Below the pieces are notes generated by a model. That model saw only the letters and a list, made by a program, of their open reading frames with translations. It made no database searches and was not told where the DNA came from. 64,000 nt of DNA from Acidobacteria bacterium OLB17 (lineage in GTDB: Bacteria; Acidobacteriota; Blastocatellia; Pyrinomonadales; Pyrinomonadaceae): the NCBI GenBank assembly GCA_001567505.1, contig LLEU01000025.1:1-64000 (forward strand). The letters are read 5' to 3'. Position numbers and translations under genes: made by a program. Below are positions 56,632 to 64,000 of the stretch, piece by piece. Numbering within the stretch: position 1 is the first letter of the stretch; each line of letters starts with the position of its first letter.

Positions 56632-57432
56632 ATGAGCGCACTAAAATGCAGCGATGTTCGAGCCGATATCCCGCTTTATGGCGACGGATGCCTGCCATCG
56701 GAGTTTGAGGACGCACTTCAGGCTCACCTTGTGATCTGCCCGATCTGCCGTCAGGAGCTTTCCGAATATCGTGAAATGCGGTCCGCATTGCGATCTGTTT
56801 CACGTGTCGCGATCCCGGCCGACCTTGTTTCCACGCTTAAAGAAACTGCACTCTCCGCCGCCCGTCCCGGAATGTTCTCATTCCCGCGGCTGTCCGGATT
56901 TGCCTGGCGGCAGAATTTACTTCCGCTAGTAGGCAGTTCTTGTGCAAGTATCCTCGTCGGCTTCGCCCTTTTTAGTTATTTGCTTTCAGGCGTGCTCGGC
57001 GAGAGCAGCTCGGTTGCCGCAAATGCTCCGATCGCGTATGCGAGGTCGAACGCGGCGTTCTACCGCGACCGAAATGCGGTCTCTCCCGCGGATTTTGCCC
57101 GGCAGCGGCTCGCATATTCGGCCGAATCCCCGAGCATCAACCCGCAAGGCGCGCTTGTCGCAATGACAAAAAGCCTTTCAGGGGCCGATCTTAAGAATGA
57201 TGAAATGGTGGTTGTAGCCCGAGTGTTTGGTGACGGGTTGGCCCAGATAACTGACGTTGTCGAGCCGGCGAGCGACCCACAGGCCGTACAGGATCTCGAA
57301 CACGCTCTTGAAGATCAGCGTTCATCGACCCCATTCGTACCGGCACGCCTCGATGGCCGCGGAGACGACGTCCAGGTCGTCCTAAAGATCCAGAACGTCG
57401 TCGTTTCGGCTGCCAAGCACCAACGAAAATAA
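56632..57432 (+). CDS. Zinc-finger anti-sigma factor
   Basis: A 266-residue protein with an N-terminal zf-HC2 domain (HLVICPIC, residues 32-39, the His-x3-Cys-x2-Cys motif) and CSDVRADIPLYGDGCL before it. A membrane helix is at about 98-122. The periplasmic domain has about 140 residues. The layout is that of membrane-anchored anti-sigma factors that hold an ECF sigma. It pairs with the sigma factor upstream. Confidence 0.88.
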   Translation: MSALKCSDVRADIPLYGDGCLPSEFEDALQAHLVICPICRQELSEYREMRSALRSVSRVAIPADLVSTLKETALSAARPGMFSFPRLSGFAWRQNLLPLVGSSCASILVGFALFSYLLSGVLGESSSVAANAPIAYARSNAAFYRDRNAVSPADFARQRLAYSAESPSINPQGALVAMTKSLSGADLKNDEMVVVARVFGDGLAQITDVVEPASDPQAVQDLEHALEDQRSSTPFVPARLDGRGDDVQVVLKIQNVVVSAAKHQRK

Positions 57433-57433
57433 C

Positions 57434-58819
57434 CTAGTATTTGTCTATTTCGCCTTTAAGCCGTGCTGCGAGGGCAGCATCCAACGGCAGTAGCGCCGAA
57501 TATTGTTCCATCGCGCTGGCCTTGTCCTTCGTCTGCAAATAGGCCATTGCGAGATTGAACCGCGCACGAGTGAACTTCGGGCTCATTTCGATCACCTTTT
57601 TATAGGCCTCGATCGCCTTATCCCGTTGATTGTCGCTAAGATAGGCGTTGCCCAAAAGATAATAGCCATCGGAATAATCGGGATTTCGTTTCACGAAATC
57701 CTCAAGGCCTGTAACGGCCTTTGAGTAGTAGCCGGTCGCCTCCGAACGCCTCCCTGCAAAATCATAGGCCCGCGCAAGGTAGAAGTAAGTCTCGCCGTCG
57801 CCGGGATTTAATTTAAGAGCGGTATTGCAAGCCGCGACCGCGCCGCTGTAATCCTTGAGGTCATTCAAGGCCCGGCAGAGATTCGTGTATCCCAAGTACT
57901 GATTTGGAAGCAGCTTTGTCGCACTTCGTGCGGCCTCGGCGGCACGTGCGGGTTCGTTGTCCAGGCTGTAATACCACGACACGTCGGTATAGAAGCTGCC
58001 GTCCTCGGGGAATTTCAACAGGGCCTTTTTCGCGACCTCGATAGCGGCCTTAAAATCGGACAAACTGCGATAGATATCCGCAAGGTTCTTGTAAGCCTGA
58101 TAGTTCTCAGGTTTTGCGGCGATCGCACGTTGATAATTGTCGATCGCTGCTTCGAGCTGGCCCTGCTTCTGCTGTGAATCTGCGAGAAGGAAGTAGGATT
58201 CGCCGATCATACGCGTACGGTTCGAAAGCGCGGCTTGAGCGGCAGCTCCCTGCTCCCGCACATGGCCTAATCCGGCCTGTGCCCTGGCGATGTTGAAATA
58301 CACATCTCCGTCCTTTGGCTCCTTGAGCGCGACCGCCTGGAAGATCTGAAGTGATTCGGCATACTTCCCTTGCGCATAAAAGATCTCACCTATGCCTTTC
58401 CTGAAAACGACATTATCCGGGTCGATCTGCAGGGCCTTTGTAAGGTCGCTCAATGCAGCGTCGTACTCTTTTGCCTCGTAATGGAGATACCAGCGGACCC
58501 GATATACCTCGATCGGCTTGAAGCCCTGGCTGAGGGCGATCTCGAATTCGCGAAGTGCCTCCGGGTTCTCTTTCAGGTTGTAATGCGCAACGCCCTTCCA
58601 GTAATGGGCGTACGGGTCGTTCGGCACGATCAGGATCGCCTGTCCGTAATCGCTCGTAGCCTGGCGGTAGTTCCGAGCCCGGAATGCTTTATCACCGGAT
58701 AACTTCAATTCTTGCGCACGCTTTCTCTCCTTCTTGGTCTGCGCGAGCGCCGCACCGGACGCACCAATAAGGACGATCATCAAAAACAGGGCGATTCTCT
58801 TCAATCGTACGTGCTTCAT
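57434..58819 (-). CDS. Exported tetratricopeptide-repeat protein
   Basis: A 461-residue protein with signal peptide (LFLMIVLIGASGAALAQ) and about ten TPR units covering nearly the whole mature region (for example YRQATSDYGQAILIVPNDPY and AIDNYQRAIAAKPENYQAY). It likely acts as a periplasmic scaffold; no catalytic motif. It is 18 bases downstream of the Ser/Thr kinase gene on the same strand. Confidence 0.88.
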   Translation of the reverse strand: MKHVRLKRIALFLMIVLIGASGAALAQTKKERKRAQELKLSGDKAFRARNYRQATSDYGQAILIVPNDPYAHYWKGVAHYNLKENPEALREFEIALSQGFKPIEVYRVRWYLHYEAKEYDAALSDLTKALQIDPDNVVFRKGIGEIFYAQGKYAESLQIFQAVALKEPKDGDVYFNIARAQAGLGHVREQGAAAQAALSNRTRMIGESYFLLADSQQKQGQLEAAIDNYQRAIAAKPENYQAYKNLADIYRSLSDFKAAIEVAKKALLKFPEDGSFYTDVSWYYSLDNEPARAAEAARSATKLLPNQYLGYTNLCRALNDLKDYSGAVAACNTALKLNPGDGETYFYLARAYDFAGRRSEATGYYSKAVTGLEDFVKRNPDYSDGYYLLGNAYLSDNQRDKAIEAYKKVIEMSPKFTRARFNLAMAYLQTKDKASAMEQYSALLPLDAALAARLKGEIDKY

Positions 58820-58837
58820 AATTTCAGTATAAGATCG

Positions 58838-60648
58838 CTACTGCAAAATATCCGTGCGGCCGCCGGTCGGCTTTTGCGGTTTTGGCGTTTGGGACTGCTT
58901 TTGCGCCGGTGTTCTCGCGGGCCGTTTCGGAATATTTTGCTGCGGCCGCTGTTCCGGACGCTCGATCGGGCCCTCGATGTCGGGGGTCGGCGTCGGCGAA
59001 GCAGTGACATCGACATTCGCATTCGCATTCGCGGACTCATCAGGGGTCGGTTCCGGCGTCGGTGTCGGTGTTTCTGTAGGAGCCGGCGTCGGACTCTGCT
59101 CGACGATCGGTGTTGGCGTAGGTGTCGCATCCATCCCGGCCGCACCCATCAAGGTCGGCCAAAAATACCAGCTTGCTGCACCGCCGCCAAGCACGACGAC
59201 AAAGAAGCCGCCCAGCAGCAGCAACATCACTACGGCTTTCTTCGACCTGATTTCTTTGTCGGCCGCCGGCTTATGCGGCGTTGCGGGCGGCGTGGCGGTC
59301 GCGGCCGCCGCGGCAGCTTCCGGCATTACCTCGGCCGCCTGTTCGGCGGTAAAAGATTCCGTCTCGCCGAAATCCTGCTTTGGCTGATCGGTCTGGATAT
59401 TCGGCGATGTAAAGAACTCCGGGGCAGCCGACGGCATCACGTTCTCGGCCGGCACGGGCAGGACCTCTTCTGCTTTCTCAGGCGACGATTCCGGCGTGTA
59501 AGAGATCAAAGGCGAAGTTGCCTCGGCCTGATAGTTCGATTCCCCGTTCGCCGTTCCGCCGGCATCGGGCACGTCGAGCTGGTGCGCAAGGAAGACCTCG
59601 GTCTTGATATCGGCCTGCCGCGGCCCCGGATCCACGGGAGCGGCATCCATCTGCATGGTCGCTTCAAGGGGCAACGCATCCATCTGAAGGGTCGCATCCA
59701 TTTGCGCGGCTTCCTGTACAGGCGGCACTTCCGCGCTTGGAACGGCTTCGGGAATGACAGGCGTCGGAACCATCACTGTCTTTGCAGACATGGCATCCTT
59801 CATCTCGGCGTAGGCGGCCCGCAACGCCCGCTGCATCTCTGCGGCAGATTTGTAACGTCGGTCCTGCGTAAGCTCGAGAGCATGCATCAAGACAGCCGAG
59901 ACATTGCTCGCGATCTCCGGATTCGCCTCGTGGATCGGTACGACAGGGTCCGGATTTCCATTGAGCACTGAGTCAGCTCTTGTGAGCGAATCAGCAGGCT
60001 TAATTGCCGTAAGAAGCTGATAGAGAGTTGCAGCAAGCGAGTAGATATCGCTGCGCGCATCAGTCCCCGTCCCGCGGATCTGCTCCATAGGAGCAAAATG
60101 CGGCGTGTATCCGAAGACGCTTCCCGAAGACTGGCCGGAATCACCACGGTTCGGGTTCGGAGAATCCTTGGACAGCCCGAAATCAAGCAGGATGATGTGG
60201 TTCTCGTCCGTGAGCTTCAAATTCTGCGGCTTGATGTCACGGTGGATGATCGGCGGCTGGTGCGAGTGCAGGTAAGTAAGCGCGTCGAGAAGCTGATCCG
60301 CCCAGAACATCACCCAGCTTACGGGGAACGGCTTATTCGTGGCCTCAAGCCGCGTCGAAAGGTCGTCGCCCGCGATGTGTTCCATCACGAGATACTGATT
60401 TCCGCCGTCAACAAAGTGGTCGCTGACCTTCGGAAGGACAGGATGCCGCAAACGGGCAAGGATCCTGCTTCCCGCTCAAAAGCTCCTGCAAGAGCGGGAT
60501 CGCTTGCGTAACTCGTCCTCTTCAACGCGACGGCACTGCCCAGTCGTTGATCGACGGCGAGATAGACCTCGCCCATTCCGCCTTTACCGATCAGATGAAC
60601 GACCAGGTAGCGATCCTGGATCATTGTATTTGGGGCCAACGGATTCAT
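58838..60648 (-). CDS. Transmembrane Ser/Thr protein kinase, frameshifted near 60465
   Basis: The kinase domain (about 1-270) has the Gly loop [11 protein letters not shown] and then VALKR for the ATP lysine. After one base is restored at 60464-60467 it continues [12 protein letters not shown]. Catalytic HRDIKPQN and DFGLSKD are intact. A juxtamembrane region (about 280-400) contains repeated T-rich MD units ([15 protein letters not shown]). A membrane helix follows at about 427-446. The C-terminal region is Pro/Thr-rich with a PTPTPE linker. Corrected length 603 residues. It likely senses envelope signals. The next gene downstream is a TPR protein and upstream is a zinc-ribbon protein. Confidence 0.92.
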
Positions 60649-60657
60649 TTCGTCTTT

Positions 60658-60676
60658 GGCCGGCAGATCGCCGGCC
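60658..60676 (-). promoter_or_regulatory. GC-rich hairpin just before the kinase gene
   Basis: GGCCGGC (60658-60664), loop AGATC, and GCCGGCC (60670-60676) form a perfect 7-bp stem 9 bases before the kinase ATG on the minus strand, where a ribosome-binding site would lie. No T tail follows, so a regulatory role is more likely than termination. Confidence 0.4.
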
Positions 60677-60720
60677 GATTCCTAAAATAAGAACAACTTC
60701 AGTTTTCGCGAGCCGAGACG

Positions 60721-61230
60721 CTATTCAACTCTCAGTTCTTTTGCGCTCAAGATCGCCGGCATTCCTTTGTGCTGCCAGCATCGCACGTTTCCTTTGACTT
60801 TCCGAGTACAGGGCGTACCCTTTTTTGTTTCGGCCCCGCACATATAGATCGGTTCCGATGCTGCCAATACCGGCTTTTGTTCGATCGCGACACCTGCGGG
60901 AGGAGCCTGCGACGGCGCCGGCCGTTCCTTGTTCCTCTCTTGCCGCGTCGGCGCTTCCGGGCGGCCAACCAGTGACCTCGGCTCCGCTGCTCGGACAGTA
61001 GAAGCCACAAGTTTAGTGTCCGGCGGCCGTTCGGGAGCTACGAAAGCAAATCCTGCGGCCGCAATTCCCACAACTGCGAGGACGCAGGCGATCCGCCAAC
61101 CGATCTCACGCCCTTGAAATTCTATCTCACAAAGCTCACAAAACCGCCCGCTCGTCCAAAAGTGCCACTCATCACGAACGATCTTTTCTCCACAATTGAC
61201 ACAAAATTTTGGACGGAAGACGATCTGCAT
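60721..61230 (-). CDS. Zinc-ribbon membrane protein with C-terminal DUF5763-type domain
   Basis: A 169-residue protein from the ATG at 61230 (an upstream TTG at 61239 is possible). N-terminal zinc ribbon: CVNC (residues 10-13), then CELC (33-36). A membrane helix is at about 46-65. After a Pro/Glu-rich linker comes a Cys/His domain MCGAETKKGTPCTRKVKG and RCWQHK, a pattern seen in DUF5763-type proteins (C-x-G-T...C...C-W-x-H). Possibly a metal-binding sensor. The role is unknown. Confidence 0.75.
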   Translation of the reverse strand: MQIVFRPKFCVNCGEKIVRDEWHFWTSGRFCELCEIEFQGREIGWRIACVLAVVGIAAAGFAFVAPERPPDTKLVASTVRAAEPRSLVGRPEAPTRQERNKERPAPSQAPPAGVAIEQKPVLAASEPIYMCGAETKKGTPCTRKVKGNVRCWQHKGMPAILSAKELRVE

Positions 61231-61475
61231 TCCAAACAAGCCAACCGAAGAGCGTGATCTTTGATCAGACAGATAAGTATATTAGAAAATCGACCTTATG
61301 TTAAGACCCATTTTCACAAGAGGGTTCAAAAAGGTGACATTTCGGAAGTGTTCGGCCCAAGCAGCTCCTTGCCTTGCGGAGCGGAGCCGTCTTTTCTGCA
61401 GCGGACCGAACTGGCGAAAACGGCCTCCTGCCGAATTTTCCGACTTTGGGCTTTGCAAATTCGTCTAAAGTCTCT

Positions 61476-62633
61476 ATGACGCCGGCGAAGTCTCACCGAT
61501 TCCTTTTTTCCCTACTTACTGCCGCACTTTTTGCCTCGGCGGCAACCGCGCAATCGAACATTATTGTCACGAACGGCAGCAAGGCCAACGTCCGGGCTCG
61601 GGAGTCTCGTGCAAACATCTGGGCAGATCCTGCGCCGCCGAATTCGGTATTCGATCGATGGACCGGCAATACCGAACTCGTCGAGGATGTGTACGCCGCT
61701 TCGACCTTCGTAAATCCTCTAAGCAAGAACATTTCATTGACCGCGACGTATCGGCCGGCGTCGCCTTTTAGCTTTACGCAGGAAACTATTAGCGGCGTCT
61801 CGGTCTTTTACTACATACCGCCCGATCCGGTCGGTGTGATCTTTCGTTTCCACGGGACGGGAGGCAGCGCGCAATCTACGCTTTCGAGCGTCGAGAGCCG
61901 TCTCTTCTCGAACGACGCGGTGGCTAGCGGATTCGGGATCGTCGCTCTGGACAGCGTTGATCGCGTGAACGGAGAATGGAGTCTCGCTCCGCCGCCGAAT
62001 AATCCGGACCTGAACAATGTTCAGGCTATCATCGCAAACCTGCGCCAACGCGGTTTGATCTCCCCAAACGCTCCGCTGCTTGCGCAGGGAACCTCGCGCG
62101 GGGGAATTTTCTCTTCGCTGGTCGTCTATTTTCAGAACTTCCGTGCGGACGCGATCTACATCGCATATGGCGCGAACGCTGTGATGCCGCAGACTACCGT
62201 ACCGACGATCTTCTGCCTTGCGGCCAACGACGATCAGGAAATGGTCGGCCCTGCGGGAAACCAGAACGCGTACAACCAAGTTCTAAACCTTCAGGGTCGC
62301 GGGATAATGGCGAGCTACAATCTTCATCAACCGTCGGCCGTTTATCCCGAGCGTTTTTGGAGGGTCGCAAATTTGACCGAAAATGATTCTCACGTGATCT
62401 ATAACGCCCTCAAGTCAAACAACTTTCTCGACGGGCGCGACCTTCTGGTCGCAAACCCGCGAAATTCCAACTGGCAGGCGGCGATCCCGAACCAGTACCA
62501 GCCTTATCTCACCGGCATCGGCACCGTACTAAGTGCTGCGTACGCCAACCATGGATTCTTCAGCGACTACGACAGTCGAGTTCTGCGATTTTTCTCGACC
62601 GCGATCGCGGCTTCAAGCAATAAGGCCGAATGA
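61476..62633 (+). CDS. Exported alpha/beta hydrolase-like protein
   Basis: A 385-residue protein from the ATG at 61476 with signal peptide (FLFSLLTAALFASAATAQ). An N-terminal beta domain (about 20-85) precedes an alpha/beta-hydrolase fold. The oxyanion region is FRFHGTGGSAQS, the nucleophile elbow GTSRGG, the likely acid ANDDQE and the likely His in ANHGFFSDYD. The substrate is unknown; polyester or ester cleavage is the general expectation. The gene stands alone. Confidence 0.78.
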   Translation: MTPAKSHRFLFSLLTAALFASAATAQSNIIVTNGSKANVRARESRANIWADPAPPNSVFDRWTGNTELVEDVYAASTFVNPLSKNISLTATYRPASPFSFTQETISGVSVFYYIPPDPVGVIFRFHGTGGSAQSTLSSVESRLFSNDAVASGFGIVALDSVDRVNGEWSLAPPPNNPDLNNVQAIIANLRQRGLISPNAPLLAQGTSRGGIFSSLVVYFQNFRADAIYIAYGANAVMPQTTVPTIFCLAANDDQEMVGPAGNQNAYNQVLNLQGRGIMASYNLHQPSAVYPERFWRVANLTENDSHVIYNALKSNNFLDGRDLLVANPRNSNWQAAIPNQYQPYLTGIGTVLSAAYANHGFFSDYDSRVLRFFSTAIAASSNKAE

Positions 62634-62716
62634 GCCTCACCGGTCCGAAGGTATCTTCCTCGATTTTCCGGCAAGCCGTTCCGATATTTCCTACATCTGA
62701 ATGTTAGTATTTATCT

Positions 62717-63699
62717 ATGCGTCGTCTTGCGCTTACATTGGCACTCTTTGCCGCATTTGCGATCCCGGCCGTCTCCCAGATCGACGATCCGATCAACGTT
62801 GACTCAACTATCGTCCGCTTGAATGTCGGAGTTGTGGATCGGCAGGGGCGGCCGGTCACGAATCTCGAAAAGCCGGCATTCACGATCTACGAGGATGGCG
62901 TAAAGCAGCCGATCGTCGGTTTTGAACCGTCAACCGCACCGTTCAGCGTAGTCTGATGCTTGATATGAGCGGTTCGACCCTGCCATTCAGACAGATCCTG
63001 AAACAGGCCGCAAACCGCTTTATTTACGCTCTCGGGCCGGAAGATCGTGTCGCGGTCGTCGAGTTTTACGACCGCGTGAATCTACGCAACGACTTTACGA
63101 CGAACGGAAAGACCATCTTGCACTCGATCGATGCATCGAACGGCCGAGGCAAGACAAGGCTTTTCGATGCCCTCGATTTCGCTTTGGGAAAGCTCGCGAA
63201 CGAAAAAGGACGGCGAAAGGCGATCATCGTTCTCTCGGACGGCGTTGACAGCATTGCCCAGGCCGCCGACCGTGACCTGCTTTCGGGAATGCCGGACGAC
63301 AAGGTTCCGAACGCCGTAAAACCGGACGGATACGCGCCGATGGCCGAGGTCCTTAGAAAATCCTCGAAACTCGGTGTTTCAATTTACCCTCTTGCTCTTC
63401 CGACGGGCGATCCGGCAAAGCTTGCAGATCCGACGCCTCGCCAGGTCGAGATGTATCGAGCCGCACGCGAGCGTTTCGCATTCCTCGCAGAACGCACGGG
63501 TGCAACGATCCGCACCATCAACCGGCTTGAAGATATGGGACGTCTGTACGCGGAAGTCGCGGCCGACCTGCGAACGCTGTACACGATCGACTATCAGCCG
63601 CTCAATACCGGACGCGACGGAAAGTGGCACTCGATAAAGGTGGAGGTTGCCGACCCGAGCTTGATCTCGCGAACGCGAACCGGTTACTTTGCTCAATAA
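62717..63699 (+). CDS. Secreted VWFA-related (acidobacterial type) protein 3, frameshifted near 62952
   Basis: A third VWFA-type protein, 327 residues after restoring one base at 62951-62953, which joins PFSVV to LMLDMSGSTLPFR. Signal peptide LALTLALFAAFAIPAVSQ. The domain reads VRLNVGVVDRQGRPVTNLEK, the metal site DMSGST (DxSxS), SDGVDS and LRTLYTIDYQPL in the tail. It is unlinked to the tandem pair at 14.4-16.5 kb. Position just before a tRNA gene is noted. Confidence 0.86.
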
Positions 63700-63758
63700 C
63701 CCGGCCGGTATTCTTGACATTCGAGCGGGCTGATATGTAGTCTATTTGTTCGCCTTGT

Positions 63759-63835
63759 GCACCCGTAGCTCAGCTGGATAGAGTGCTTGACTACGAATCA
63801 AGAGGTCGCATGTTCGAATCATGCCGGGTGTACCA
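63759..63835 (+). tRNA. tRNA-Arg (anticodon ACG)
   Basis: A 77-base cloverleaf. Acceptor GCACCCG pairs with CGGGTGT (first pair G-U), and the terminal CCA is encoded. The anticodon stem CTTGA/TCAAG encloses CTACGAA, anticodon ACG. T-loop TTCGAATC is normal. It would read CGU after A34 to inosine editing, as in other bacteria. Confidence 0.97.
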
Positions 63836-64000
63836 CTAAGTTTGGAAGAATGCAGACTGACCGTTCGGCTCGCATTCAGTTTTGGATCAGACCTCTTCCC
63901 CTCACAAAATATGCCGACTCGCTTTTCACAGAGCATTTGGCCTTGCACAGCTTTCGGCTTTTGCCGTCTGGCCGTGCAGGCAGGTTTTACGGCCTTCATC

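Noticed and set aside
58712..59971. 419-codon plus-strand frame, rich in Arg/Gly/His
   Set aside because: Antisense of the kinase C-terminal region and TPR gene start.
63742..63999. 85-codon minus-strand frame across the tRNA
   Set aside because: Its C-terminal half is the antisense translation of the tRNA-Arg gene (GMIRTCDLLIRSQALYPAEL), a well-known false protein type.

Overview
The window is a 64 kb stretch of a Gram-negative chromosome of moderately high GC content. The best fit is Acidobacteriota, probably class Blastocatellia (Pyrinomonadales-like). Three paralogous secreted proteins match the acidobacterial 'VWFA-related' architecture, and lpxC and kdsD imply an LPS outer membrane. 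Oar-type TonB-plug sequence, many TPR lipoproteins and Asn/Ala-rich linkers also fit that group. The placement is an inference from gene content; no rRNA gene is present.

Layout. 1-7.7 kb (minus strand): a small acyl-CoA catabolic cluster (carboxyltransferase, two enoyl-CoA hydratases, AtuA-like protein) interrupted by a four-helix-bundle gene with AT-rich heptamer flanks, then an M12B-like metalloprotease, a circularly permuted ATP-grasp enzyme, an EVE protein and an unknown gene. 7.9-16.5 kb: lpxC, gnd, a PLP-dependent dehydratase, pilB/pilC-type secretion genes and two VWFA genes. 16.5-19.6 kb: a compact microcompartment locus with two BMC-H shell genes, an aldehyde dehydrogenase with a long tail and two small membrane proteins. 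19.8-28.8 kb: RodZ-like protein, guaB, an ABC-F ATPase, a PpiC/SurA lipoprotein, rpmB, ridA and relA/spoT. 28.9-32.8 kb: tonB-exbB-exbD-exbD-lipoprotein operon. 33.2-40.5 kb: secF, secD, yajC, tgt, a MauE-thioredoxin-thioredoxin fusion and der. 40.5-50 kb: DinB protein, kdsD, secreted proteins and a 2118-residue alpha-2-macroglobulin. 50.4-53 kb: pspA, a membrane coiled-coil protein and an ATP-grasp enzyme. 53-63.7 kb: TPR proteins, an ECF sigma/anti-sigma pair, a Ser/Thr kinase, a zinc-ribbon protein, a hydrolase and a third VWFA gene. A tRNA-Arg(ACG) follows at 63759-63835.

A technical point matters for every reader: I count 14 one-base frameshifts in otherwise well-conserved genes, including der and tgt, which would be expected to be intact in a living cell. 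Restoring one base at each site gives an open frame of exact codon length in every case. Residual sequencing indels are the simplest explanation. I annotate these as single genes spanning the shift, not as pseudogenes. No insertion sequence, prophage, CRISPR array or rRNA operon was seen.
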